This document shows, in pieces, positions 22,076 to 32,782 of a DNA stretch of 64,000 nucleotides (position 1 is the first letter of the stretch; each line of letters opens with the position of its first letter). The DNA comes from Arachnopeziza araneosa (lineage: Eukaryota > Ascomycota > Leotiomycetes > Helotiales > Arachnopezizaceae), in contig QYAI01000154.1 in the NCBI GenBank assembly GCA_003988855.1, positions 1 through 64,000 on the forward strand, in the 5' to 3' direction. Below the pieces are notes generated by a model. That model worked only from the letters and a program-made list of their open reading frames with translations, ran no database searches and had not been told where the DNA came from. Position numbers and translations under genes: made by a program.

Positions 22076-24872
22076 CAATTTGGATATTGAGCGGCTTCTG
22101 AACCGAGCGAAGAACCATCACAACTAGATCAGATGTGCAGTAGTGTAGGTATCTCACGAATACATCAGATCAATTGAATAGACAAGAGATCCATGGTGGG
22201 CATCCTCCGCTTCCAAGTCAGACGCTTGTTTGTGGCAAAGGTAAGGTGGAGACTCAGTGTAGGATTCGTGTTATTGACTTAAGCTCTGCTATTTACAGCC
22301 TCTATTAGCTTCTATTTTAGCTGAAAAGATGCATGCAGAGGATATAGAGAACCTCAGGAGACTAGAGCTGAAACGAAATGCTCTGCGGCGGCCAACGTTC
22401 GTTTCTCCTTGGCAAGACTCGCAGTTCAATTTCTACTCCTCTCGTAATTACAGCTCACGGTATAGAAGTAGGAGGGGCTGTATTACGTTCGTGAGTCTGC
22501 CAGTTGGCCTTGTCGCCGGTTTTGCGGTCGACATTGCTCTGGAGATGGGGGAAGACTGAACGAGTCGCAGATGTTGGGGCTTCGTAAAGCTTCTTGCGCA
22601 GCCATAGCTCGAGGCGTACTTGGTCGCCGCCAGAGTATTCTTTAGGTCCAATTCATTGAACGAGTAATGCTGCGGTCCAAAAGACGTTGTTATCATTACG
22701 GGAGGGGAAAGAAGCTCCGAACCTGAGCCCGACAATTAGCCGTGGTAGCCCCCAGAACATCACATTTGCTCCTAAAGTCAAAAGTTGTTGAAGCAACAAT
22801 AGATTTACCGCTTTCATCCTACCATACAAGCATTACAAACGGTGATCTCCCAAAGGTCTACCACAATTGTCTTCAACTATTCTGGTACCGGAGCTGTAGA
22901 TGTTCCTTTGCTTTCTTTCGCTGTGCACAACATCTTACGCTGATCAGCAGGCGCAAGGTTCTTGCATCAAAGCGACGTACCTGACAGAAGTCTGCATTGA
23001 AAATACTTGGCTGCCTCCATACAAAATTAGTTGGTTGTATCCCATGGCCAGGTCATGAGCTATTCGAAGCAGCTCATGGCCGTCATGCAAGCCAAATTGG
23101 GATTTCCCCAAGAGCTCTTTTCAAACATCCCTTGGCTGTCTTTACAAAATTTCATGTTCGAATTGTCATTATTTGCTATCATGTGGTTACTCAGAGACTA
23201 TCTGCTGCTATCTAGATGCTGAAAAGATAGATAGGTTCTTTTCAGCAACAATATATGATTGTATCAAGACCACTACATGCGCAATTGTCGCTGCACCGAA
23301 AGAAACCGAAATACAGGCCAAGGGGTGTTTGTTTATCGAGGCAGATAAATGAACCAGGTGCTTCATCTATTTGGAGAACGGACCCTGCTTTCTAAACCTG
23401 AGTCATCTAAGTCGAGCTGTCTGAGTTGAGCCTTCGAGTTGAGCGCACCCACATCACTTCTAGACCTTCTGACGGCCATGGCAAGCAAGAAAGGAAAGAC
23501 AATGTTTAATCTTTCTCTAGCAACCGTCTTTAGCAATCTTTTACCTTCTCAACATGTTCGTTGACGTGCTAGCTAGATAGTCTTGATAGTGGACAAGATG
23601 ACGTTGGAACCGGAGGTTTTTTACGTATTCAAAGCATAGCGACCAACAATTTCTGCGTCGCCGCTCACCAGTGGTCGAAACCGTTGAACGAAACTACTGC
23701 AGGTCATCTTGGCAGCTCCAAATCTCCTGGCATACTGTAGTCCCCTGTTCCCTGAACTTACTTGGTGTGGTCGAGGTCCAGGAATTTCATCCGATGAATC
23801 CGCAGACGACTAGGAAAATTGAGAGCCAAATGATTGAATACTATAACGGATATTTCTCGCGCTATGGTCGCTCAAGATGCTATCCATCGACTTGTCCTTC
23901 CCCGGTATGGGAGGCTGGGAGTAGATGAATCTGGATGCCGTGTAACAATCTGGACCCCAGCCCTAGCGACGACGGCAAGGAGCTAGACCTGCAGAATGCA
24001 GATGATTTCTCTAGCTGCTCGACTGCGGCTCTCTCTTCCAGCTCGCTCCGCTCTGCTATATTTACCCATTTAATCCTCAACCCGGCGCGACGATCCGTCT
24101 CCCAAACCGGACACGTGAACGCCACCCTGACACACTGATGCCTCCCAACCTCTTCAGGACAGGGGAATAATGAAGTCATTAATCAATTGTGCAGGCCGTG
24201 CAAGCGCATCTACCGATGAGTCTCCTGTTCCTCATCCATGCGAGGGCACAACATTGGGTGCGTGATCAGAGCGAATACAGCTCCAGTCGGAGTTGAAATC
24301 AAGGTTGGGTTCGATCGGAAACAAGTGAACCTTAATCCTGTTTCAAAATGCACTCATTGCAGGGAACTCTGACCGTCGCAACTTTCTGTGAACCGTGTAG
24401 ACATCCTTGATTGAAAGTACGCAAAAATTACGGGGCTAAAGGAACGCTGTGAAACAGAGAAGGAATGCCCATTTTGAGCATCGCAATGTTGGCAAAAAGG
24501 GGTTACGACCCTAACAACATTTTGAACCTACACAATGCTGAATATCATCTTGGATAAAGCAAAGCACCCGAAAACACACCGAAATTGTTACAGTAGACAA
24601 TGCTCGATTCATGTGAAGATGTTTGGAATGGTTTCATTTGTTGATTCAGTGCTATATACAAGACATTATGTCCTCCCAATCTTATTCCATTACAGACACA
24701 TCTGTGTCCAGCATTCAGCCCAGTTGGGTATGTGTGTCCAATTAAGCCTTCTTCATATATCCAATATACGTTAGGTGTCGTGTGATAATGTCTCGCGGTA
24801 AATGCTCAAACGCTACCCTCCATGATTTTAAGGAATGTGCCATAACCAGCCGGCCCGAAGAAGTCCTCAATT
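22076..24872. other. 2.8-kb gene-free block
   Basis: Lies between the convergent 3' ends of the 2OG oxygenase and the wall protein genes. Only scattered short open frames on both strands, none with domain motifs, signal peptide or convincing splice sites. No repeat family was recognised by eye. It may hold a non-coding transcript or old decayed sequence. Confidence 0.5.
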
Positions 24873-25934
24873 TTACAAGAGGAGGATGGCAGCTAAACCA
24901 ACAAAGGTGGCCGCAAAGGTGCTGTATGCAGCCATGTTGGCACCACCAGTGAAGGATGCTGATGGGGATGGGGTCGCAGAAGCCTTGGAAGAGTTTCCGG
25001 ACGTAGTAGTAACGGGGATGATAGTAGTGTTTTGGGGAGACGCAGTGGCGCTGGCTTGAATTTGTCCATCTGAGATCTGAGTGACCGGGGCGCCAGTAGC
25101 CGTGGTGACTGGCGCAGCAGTAGTCGTGGCGGTAGCTTGAACTTGACCATCAGAAATTTGGGTAACTGGTGGTGATGTACCAGTCGTAGCTTGGATCTGG
25201 CCATCAGAGATCTGAGTAACAGGAGCGCTGGCAACGACAGTGAGAACTTGAGGTTGACCATCAGTGAACTCGGAAACCACGATAGCAGTTGTAGCTTGAA
25301 CTTGACCATCGGTGATTTGAGTAACGACACCAATGGTTGTTGCAGTTGGCTGACCATCGCTTTGCTGTCCAATACCGCCAGCGGGAGTGCTGCTGCAAGG
25401 GAGGATATCAATGAGGATTGGCGAGCATTGAGCAGCCCAGCTGCGGTCGTAGAGATTGTAGAAATCACCGCTCAAGCACTCATAGAAGATGGCTGAACCT
25501 CCCAGGGCGAGAGATCCGTTTGAGCCAACAGAGAAGCCACCAGTATAGAGAGCTCCAGTTTGAGGTGGGGCATCAAATTGGAATTGGTAGTTGGCGGCGA
25601 TATATCCAGTTCGTCCCAAGGCATCAGTCAATTGACCACCAGAGAGACTCAGAGTGAGATAACCGCTTTGACCACAGGTTGATGAGCGCTATGAAGGTCA
25701 GTTGGGGGAGTGTTTTTTTTTATATTTTTTTTTTAACATGGTTGTGAAACATACTGGAAGTAAACTGCGCTTAACAAAGGTGCTGTTTACGACTGTGATC
25801 TCAAAGGTGCCATCAAAGTTCTCCGAGAATCCAGCAGGAGGGCTACTTGGCGGGGCGATATCTCCAGTGACTTGAGGTGACGGAGCAGCAAAGGCGACGG
25901 CGGCCAGAGCGGCGAGAGCGAATGTGGTCTGCAT
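24873..25934 (-). CDS. PIR-like cell-wall protein with QISDGQIQA repeats and GPI-type tail
   Basis: Secreted wall protein. Two exons (intron 25689-25754) give 331 aa. A signal peptide (MQTTFALAALAAVAFAAP) and KR site precede a Cys-containing globular domain that starts CGQSGYLTLSLSGGQL and ends DILPC. After it come six or more repeats of the PIR core, variants of Q(I/V)(S/T)DGQ(I/V/P)QA. PIR repeats are joined to beta-1,3-glucan through a Gln in this core (known for yeast Pir proteins). A Ser/Thr-rich spacer and a hydrophobic tail (ANMAAYSTFAATFVGLAAILLL) suggest GPI anchoring. The domain order, Cys domain before repeats, reverses yeast Pir proteins. The gene stands alone between two gene-free blocks. 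Confidence 0.88.
25060..25350 (-). repeat. Coding minisatellite of the PIR-like gene
   Basis: Imperfect tandem repeats of about 40-60 bp, each carrying a QxSDGQ(I/V/P)QA core separated by Thr/Ala/Val-rich linkers. Copy number is likely to vary between strains, as in other wall proteins. Confidence 0.75.
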
Positions 25935-26178
25935 TTTGAACAACGAGTGCAAGTGTGGCAGAGGAGAAAAGAAAGCGAATGATCTTTTCGTCCGGAGAGG
26001 AATTGAGCAAGTCTTAAATATATCTCGAGGATTGGAACTGTTTCATGAAAGCAGGAGGCAGGGGAAGCCTCTTATTATAGGGATTGGTTGACGGACTGGG
26101 GGGGACCAGGATTAGCCACCCTCACAGCTGCTATGCTGCGTGAGGGAAGGTTTGGCACCTACATATGACGGCGTGGTA

Positions 26179-26210
26179 GTGGTGGTGGTGGTGGTGGTGG
26201 TGGTGGTGGT
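26179..26210. repeat. GGT trinucleotide run
   Basis: About ten uninterrupted GGT/GTG units, 245 bp upstream of the PIR-like gene start. Confidence 0.95.
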
Positions 26211-26467
26211 GCTCGAGTCGCGCCAAACATGCAAAAAAATAGCAACATGTGGACCAGAGAGGCAGGAGCAGGGGGAGAAAACAATGGGGGAGGCGAGCGT
26301 GACGACCTATCATTTTACCGGGTCTATCCACGATTTAGCCCCAATGAAAAGGGAGCAGAGTTGGGCTGGGGAGATCTGACGGTGTTCGCTTTCTTTTTTG
26401 GTGGTGGTGTTGTTGAGCGAGGTGCAGCGTGCAGTTGGGTTGCGTGCCGGTTAATCGCTGATAGGAG

Positions 26468-26495
26468 CGAGGGGCGAGGGGCGAGGGGCGAGGGG
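26468..26495 (+). repeat. CGAGGGG x4, G-quadruplex motif
   Basis: Four perfect CGAGGGG heptamers give four G4 runs (26471-74, 26478-81, 26485-88, 26492-95), each separated by CGA. This fits the canonical G-quadruplex pattern, 535 bp upstream of the PIR-like ATG, and is followed by a TGTAC pentamer run to 26518. Confidence 0.85.
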
Positions 26496-26720
26496 CGATG
26501 TACTGTACTGTACTGTAGGGGAGGTGGGGTCCCACACCATGATGTAGAGCGACGCAGCTAGAGAGGCAACGGGTTAGACGCTGTCGCACGGCCGTTGCCC
26601 AGGGTGGCAGGGAGACCAGTGAGCGTGCGGAGGAGGCCACGGCAGCAGCGTCAGGGGATGGCTGAATCGTCGATAGCTGAGGTGGTGAGGAGTGAGCATG
26701 CTCGCACGTCGCTAAGAAAA

Positions 26721-26724
<4 letters not shown>

Positions 26725-26753
<29 letters not shown>
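26725..26753. repeat. CT dinucleotide run
   Basis: About 14 TC units in the upstream region of the PIR-like gene. Confidence 0.95.
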
Positions 26754-26755
<2 letters not shown>

Positions 26756-28885
26756 GCGAAGAGCGCGGTTGGGGCCTGACATAGCCCCGGAGCTCTTATC
26801 CATGCAGCGCTACTGTACTGGTGCTCTGTACATACCAAAGTGGAAGGCCGCAGTGGAAGGCCGCAGCGCAAGGTCCATCGCGCCATTGTCCGCCAGAGAA
26901 GGGCTGGAGGCCCCTCGCTTCGCCGCTGAGCGGGGAACCTTGGCTCGCCATGCCCAAGAATCCCCCCATCCTCAGCTGCATACGAACTCGCAGCGGCATC
27001 TTCATGTTGCGGCGAGGCACGACGGCGAGGCACGACAGCGAGACTCGCAAACATTGTGCAGACAAGCTGATGGTGACGGAGATATATGAAAAGGTGTACT
27101 GTAGGGGATACGAGATTGTCAGGACACAGGAAAGAGATTGCCGTTGCACTCGTATCGCGGACGAATCTCTCCAGCTTCATCCCTAGCAACAGCGGATCAA
27201 GCACCTGTAGCTCCATGCTGACTGTGTTTCCTTTGCCTTCTACCGCCATCTCTCCCCATCGGCCGGATTGTGTCGCTGCACAACCCTGCATAAACCAAGA
27301 GCTTCTTGCATTAACGCTTCCGTGATCTGCTCCAGGGATGGCAGCTCTCCTCTCCACTCAACCATCATGATTCATTGGCTTGGCAGAGGAACTGTTTTAT
27401 CTTCGAAACAGCTCGTTCATTCTCACATCCCTAATTGTGGATTCGATTGACTCGCGTTGACGTCGATATGATTACGATCGCCATGATATCATCACAGAGA
27501 CCTCCTGGAGGTCAAGTCGCGCCATTGGGAAAGCTATGACACTCTCCTCGACTCAAGTTGCTCTCCCAACAACTTCGCAGAGCTAACATGGACATCAAAC
27601 ATAGCTATGCCAGCTTGGTAGTCATTCCTATGACTCTTGCTGATCACTTCGGAGAGCCCTTATTCATTACTGGCAGGTACCAGGCAATGGCAGATTGCAG
27701 ACCGTTGGCAAACATGACAATGAGAAACCGAAGCTTGTGGTTGTGGCTGGACTTGAATGATGGGCTTGTGAGAGTATTCTTGGCGTTCAGACGATTACTT
27801 ACCTGCCGTAGATTCTCCTCACAAGAAACCAGCACATCTTTTGCACCACTCTTGCGCATCCTCTGTCCACTGTCCCTCTCCAACTACAACACCGCCTCAC
27901 GGCCTCTCCGAAAATCACTTGCTCGATCTCGATCCCTGAGAATAATCGAACAAAGATGAGTTGATATGGTATCCTGTTTTTACAAGAGAGGCACAAAGGA
28001 AGCATGAAGAGATCAAGGTTGGTGCTTTGGCTGCGATTCTGAACCAAGATTCAAGAAGCCAAAGTAAAACAGCGGAGGAAATGCCGATACCAAACACAGG
28101 GCTAAGCATATAACAGAGGCCTCGAAAGGTTGGCAGATACCACCTGCACGAGAAGACGGAAGCGAGAGATGAAGTCATCAGGTACAAGGAAAGAAATCTG
28201 AAGCTGCGGCAAGCAGATTGGTCCATACAACACCAAGTTCTCACTCCCTCGGCCCTTTTTCCCTTTGTCAACTCCGTAGCCATTATCGAACGCCCTCGAG
28301 CACTAGTCGTGTTCGCTCAGTAATGTGTAGAACAGGAGCCGGATGTTCTCATGCCTGATAAATACCTGCACGAGTTGAATGGCGGTAAGATTCCAGACGC
28401 TATCATTTTCATTCCAGGCTCGATCAGCGTGGCCAGCAAGTAATCAGTTGTTTGGATACGCTGAGGAAGAGTGGAGGCTTGTAGACAATGGTAAAAGAAA
28501 CTGACAGAAGACTCAAAATCCGAAGAGATATTCTGGAAGGTGAAGCTGCTTTTATCTCTGGTGAGTTTAGGATTTGGCCATTTCAAGAAGGAGAATGTAG
28601 TAAGCGATATCGGACCTTGTTGCTCTTCATTGTTCCAAGGCTATTGCGTTGGAACTATTGCATATTAGCCACACTTCTATCAACTTGGAAGATGATTGCT
28701 GAATCCAACTTTAGAATGTGGAAGGCAGCTAAACGTATTGGAATTCCATTATAACTCTTCAATTGCTATCTACAATCGACCGCTGAATTCGCGTCCCATG
28801 ATAATAGTATACAGCCAAGTTTTCATGTTTGCCCTTCCCTTGCTATGCCCCTAACGCCAAAAAGCCCAACTAAAGCACTGGTTGA

Positions 28886-30946
28886 TCAACTAACCGTCTT
28901 TCCATTACAGCTAGGAATCACCACTCCAGGCTTCAAATTCCGATTGACATCCAACAAACCCCAATGATCCTCCCATCCTTCACCCGGTGTATCAAATTCG
29001 ATTTTCCAGGGCTCATCAAATGCCTCAAACCAAAAATAGTTCGTACCATTGCTCAATGCCTGACAAACCCAGTCGTTCATAAATGTGTTCATCTCTGTAA
29101 CACCGGCCACACTTCCTCCCGTACATGTTGTAGGTCCTCCGCAATCCGTGCCTCCTGTTGATGGCCATCCAGTCTCAGATATGATGTTTTTGGAGACATC
29201 CGATTTCAGAATCACATCATGAGTTTGCCAAAAATCCCAAGTCCAACTTGCTGCCTGATCGGCGCTGACGCCAGCGAAGAAAGGATGAATATTGGCCATT
29301 ACCAGGTCAACCTCAGTGGCTAACTGGGCTGTCCAATTATCTCCGAGGTCAGAGCTAGCGACTGGAATATTGATCCCCATTGATGTTAGATTGGTCCTGA
29401 CGCCCGAAATGATAGTACTGAGTTGCGATGCTGTCATATCTTTACGGAAAAGCACTTCATTGCCCACAATCACACCCACAAAGTCATCAGCACCGTATTT
29501 GGTAAAGATATCGTACATCTGAGCGATTTGGCGAGCATTGGTGGTAGCATTATTATCTTGCCAGACTCCCATCCACACCTTCACTTTGCCCTTCAGATTC
29601 AGTTGGTCGATGGAATGAAGAAGCATCTGCGTTTGATTGCAGTCTGTACCATACAAGCGAACCGTGTTGGTAAGTTGAGAGAGAACGGCTAGATCCCGCG
29701 TGACATTGTTTTGTGACGCCGGATAAGTAAGACAGTCGGGGTATTGAGTATACATCGGGGTATAATCAACGCCAGGGAAGACCTTATGCAGATTGGCGTT
29801 ATTTAAAAGCTTCTTGATCTCTGCAGAGTTGGCGTTAAGATCCCCATTGTCGTCAGTATCTGCTTGTGCAGAGGCTCCCGATGTTGTGCTTGATGAAGAA
29901 CTCTTCTTCGAAAGGATGCCTCCAGCAATTCCTCCACCAATAGCCCCAAGAATGATGATAGCAACTACTACTCCGACTATCCATCGTAATTTGCTTCTCC
30001 CACTTGATTGTTTTGTTAACCATTCGCTCTTATGCTCACTTCCAAGGTTATATGTCCCGCCTGGGTAAGAATCTCGAACCGGATCGTATTGGGGACCTGG
30101 ATTTCCGCTAACTTTCCTTCCTACAAATGCCCCTATCCCTCCCATGACACCACCAGTGGCAGCAGCAGCCGGCACACTATTCCGATCCGAATGTCCCAGA
30201 CTCAGCATAGATCCTCTTCCATGATGATATTCTAGTCCATCGTCTCCATCGTCCTCGATCAACTCGGGATTAAATGCATCAATGTTAGGATCTATATTCC
30301 GTGAATATCGGTATGGTTGATCCGCATAAGGTTCATGATTGAAGCTGTGAGGTGTTCTTGAGCCTGTTGATCTTGTTTGTGGAGCAGCAACGCCTAGTGG
30401 AAGCGCCGCCGCTGCTAAAGGAGTCAAGGACGAATGTGAACTATGTGCTTGTGGGGCAGGACGGTGTGCAGGCGACCCTTCATATGGATCGTAGCTAGTT
30501 TCCATGGTTGGATCGTAGCCTTGTGTATTCCGCATAGCTGCCAATCCACTCTCTCTTGCATTTGCTTCTGCTACACCGTACGCAATTCCTGCGATACCTC
30601 CAGCTGCTTGTTCGCCAAAATTGTCTGCCCCTGGAGTTGTTTGTGAGAACGTCGAGTCTGTATAGCCTTGTTCCTGAGCCCAGTTCCTTCCCTGCGCATT
30701 GCGGTGTAGTGGAGGAGGAGGAGCAGAGTCGTAGGACTGCACAGGTTGTTGTAGCTCTTGGCTATATGCTCTCTGTGTTCGCAATCGATTGAAAGCGCTG
30801 TCTGGATGTGCAGCAGGATTGAGAGGTGTCGCTCGCGGAGGATCGTAGCTTGGGGGGTTGTCTGAGGGCGCAGGAATGTGTTGCTGGGGGCTCCTTCCAT
30901 TGAAATACGGCTCTTGATCTTGGTCGAACGAATAACGTCTCGACAT
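28886..30946 (-). CDS. btgC: GH17 glucan endo-1,3-beta-glucosidase, type II membrane protein
   Basis: Plasma-membrane-anchored beta-1,3-glucanase thought to act on wall glucan. It is a single exon of 686 aa, close to the roughly 690 aa of Aspergillus btgC. Order: a long Pro/Ser/Tyr-rich cytosolic N-terminus (1-320), one membrane segment (WIVGVVVAIIILGAIGGGIAGGIL, about 321-344), a Ser-rich stalk, then the GH17 domain. Catalytic acid/base lies in VGNEVLF (about residue 494) and the nucleophile in SETGWPS (about 588). The WFEAFDEPWK region closes the barrel. The start is the ATG of MSRRYSFDQ; the frame upstream has no other ATG. It diverges from the isochorismatase gene. Confidence 0.93.
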   Translation of the reverse strand: MSRRYSFDQDQEPYFNGRSPQQHIPAPSDNPPSYDPPRATPLNPAAHPDSAFNRLRTQRAYSQELQQPVQSYDSAPPPPLHRNAQGRNWAQEQGYTDSTFSQTTPGADNFGEQAAGGIAGIAYGVAEANARESGLAAMRNTQGYDPTMETSYDPYEGSPAHRPAPQAHSSHSSLTPLAAAALPLGVAAPQTRSTGSRTPHSFNHEPYADQPYRYSRNIDPNIDAFNPELIEDDGDDGLEYHHGRGSMLSLGHSDRNSVPAAAATGGVMGGIGAFVGRKVSGNPGPQYDPVRDSYPGGTYNLGSEHKSEWLTKQSSGRSKLRWIVGVVVAIIILGAIGGGIAGGILSKKSSSSSTTSGASAQADTDDNGDLNANSAEIKKLLNNANLHKVFPGVDYTPMYTQYPDCLTYPASQNNVTRDLAVLSQLTNTVRLYGTDCNQTQMLLHSIDQLNLKGKVKVWMGVWQDNNATTNARQIAQMYDIFTKYGADDFVGVIVGNEVLFRKDMTASQLSTIISGVRTNLTSMGINIPVASSDLGDNWTAQLATEVDLVMANIHPFFAGVSADQAASWTWDFWQTHDVILKSDVSKNIISETGWPSTGGTDCGGPTTCTGGSVAGVTEMNTFMNDWVCQALSNGTNYFWFEAFDEPWKIEFDTPGEGWEDHWGLLDVNRNLKPGVVIPSCNGKTVS

Positions 30947-31970
30947 CGTGATTGTGGAGGACGAGATGTAGCCTCCTCGTATGTTCGTATTCAGAATTGC
31001 ATACAAAGGGTGGTTGTTGATGTTGATGAGGAAAATAAGCAAGGCTGGATATTTGGGACGCGTGAATAATAGTTTGAAAAGGAGATTCGTGAGATCGTGA
31101 GAACAAGTTATGAGGCTGTAAAAGATGATGGCTTTTCCATGTCAGGTTGATTTCTCTCTAGCTCTGGCACATTTACGAAATCAGTGGAAGCTTGGCTGGC
31201 AGCGGCTGCTTCGTTGTTGTTTGGTTGGCCCATGAACAACTCCCGAATCCCATAGCGGGGGCTGTGCTCCTAGATATAGCATGTGGCGGGGTTTAGGGGA
31301 CACTTCATCCTCCTGAGGGAAAACAATTGCCTAGAAACTTTGTTTTGCTTACAGAACTTAGGGCTCTGATGCATTTCTTTGCGATTCATAGCTCTAGAAT
31401 AATTCCATGTAACTCGATGCGCATCAGTCAGGGAGGCGATTGTACCTGAATGATGACAAAAGATCCCTGGCTAACACGAGACCTCGTAAACAGTAAGATA
31501 CGAGGAAGTTCTTTGTTGACAAGTATTGGAGAGTCAGATAGAAGTTCTTGAGAATATTCCCTCTGTCAACTATTGCCTGGGCAACAAAACAGATCTTATG
31601 GCAGGACGCTTCTAGGTTTAACTCGGAGATGTGTCCCGTGTTAAAAGTGTGGCTCTGATACGACTTGCCTTTGTAAACATGAAACCAATCATCATGAAGT
31701 GTCTTGAAGAATTTAATTCCAACCTAAGCTCTGTCTTTTCAAATCGTCAATCATGTGTTGGCAGTGTTTGATGCTACAGATACTGAGGAGCATGAATACC
31801 GTAGTACATTTTCGCCTTACTCATCGAGATTTGCAATCCAAATATGTTTGAATGGGGCAATGGTAATGACCTCTAGCGTGCTCGTGATACCCGCTATAAA
31901 ATACTCATGACGCAACTCTCACAATCACAACAGCATTTCATACAACCAGCATACTCGACCTCGATTCATC
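30947..31970. other. Divergent intergenic, btgC / isochorismatase
   Basis: Promoters for both genes; a TATA box for the right-hand gene at 31895-31900. No other feature recognised. Confidence 0.45.
31895..31900 (+). promoter_or_regulatory. TATA box of the isochorismatase gene
   Basis: TATAAA, 76 bp upstream of the ATG at 31971, followed by a CA-rich leader typical of fungal 5' UTRs. Confidence 0.5.
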
Positions 31971-32735
31971 ATGGCAAAAGGATTCAGAGAACTCGCTGGT
32001 GTCACACCATCAACTGCATCTACCAAAGACAGTGTCCTCGTCATCATTGATGCCCAGAATGAGTAGATCTTGTCCTGCATTTCGAAACTTCCACTGACAA
32101 TCAGGTATGCCGAGGGCCCATTGAAGACGGAAAATGTATCGTCTACGAGGAAGGCTATCTTTGATCTTTTAGAGAAATATCGTGCTGCCTCGGCACCTTT
32201 GGTCCATATTGTTCATCAAGAACCACAAGGAGCACCAGTCTTCTCGCCTGGCACAGAGCTTGTTAAAGAGTTTGCAGAGCTCGAACCAAAATCCGGTGAA
32301 AAGCTCATTATCAAGCATTATCCGGGTTCATTCACCGGTACTGACCTTGATGAGTACTTGAAGAGTACGGGAAAAAACAAGATTGTTTTAACGGGGTATG
32401 ATCTATTCTACTCTGAGCCATCACTCCAATCTTAAGAGCCAAGAGCGAAGAGCCTCAAAAGATTAGGATTTGTCTTCGAGCTCAGTTCTTCAGTTGTCGC
32501 ATGCAACTGAAAATAACAAAGTCTTATACTAAGTCCTTGTAGTTATATGGCGCATGTCTGCGTAAGCACTACGGCTCGACAAGCTGATGAGAAAGGATAC
32601 GATGTTGTACTAGCGGACGGGGCGATTGGTGATCGGGATATCCCTGGCGCAAAGGCAGAGGATGTGGTAGCTATGACTCTGGCAGAATTAGGTGATGCCT
32701 TTGGAAGCGTTGTGAAAGTTGATACTATCAACTAA
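31971..32735 (+). CDS. Isochorismatase-family cysteine hydrolase
   Basis: Small cysteine hydrolase of the isochorismatase/nicotinamidase fold; the true substrate is unknown. Three exons (introns 32063-32104 and 32396-32542) give 191 aa, usual for the family. The triad is visible: Asp in VLVIIDAQNEY (about residue 27), Lys in IIKHYPGSF (about 105) and nucleophile Cys in YMAHVCVSTTARQA. The cis-peptide-like GYMAHVC segment appears only after the 147-nt second intron is removed, which is long for this locus. The protein lacks a signal peptide. Fungal secreted relatives act on salicylate precursors, but nothing here points to secretion. Confidence 0.88.
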
Positions 32736-32782
32736 AATAGATGTTGACGAGATGCAATAGAACACCTGTCCAAATAGGATTT

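Larger units (their letters stand above)
25935..28885. other. 2.9-kb gene-free block with simple repeats
   Basis: Upstream of the PIR-like gene and downstream of btgC. It contains a GGT run (26179-26210), a G-rich heptamer array (26468-26495), TGTAC repeats (26499-26518) and a CT run (26725-26753). Open frames of 120-200 codons near 26750-27360, 27560-27960 and 27915-28283 have no recognisable domains and look fortuitous. Confidence 0.5.

Noticed and set aside
26161..26220. GGT run followed by CTCGAG, reminiscent of the reverse complement of a vector His-tag with XhoI site
   Set aside because: The run is longer than six codons and both flanks are ordinary fungal sequence with no vector match I recognise; it is a microsatellite.
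26752..27357. 201-codon open frame on the minus strand upstream of the PIR-like gene
   Set aside because: Overlaps other frames of similar length on both strands in GC-rich repetitive sequence; no domain, signal or splice support.
27558..28283. Open frames of 122-133 codons on both strands
   Set aside because: Mutually overlapping, no motifs, no convincing start context; treated as fortuitous.
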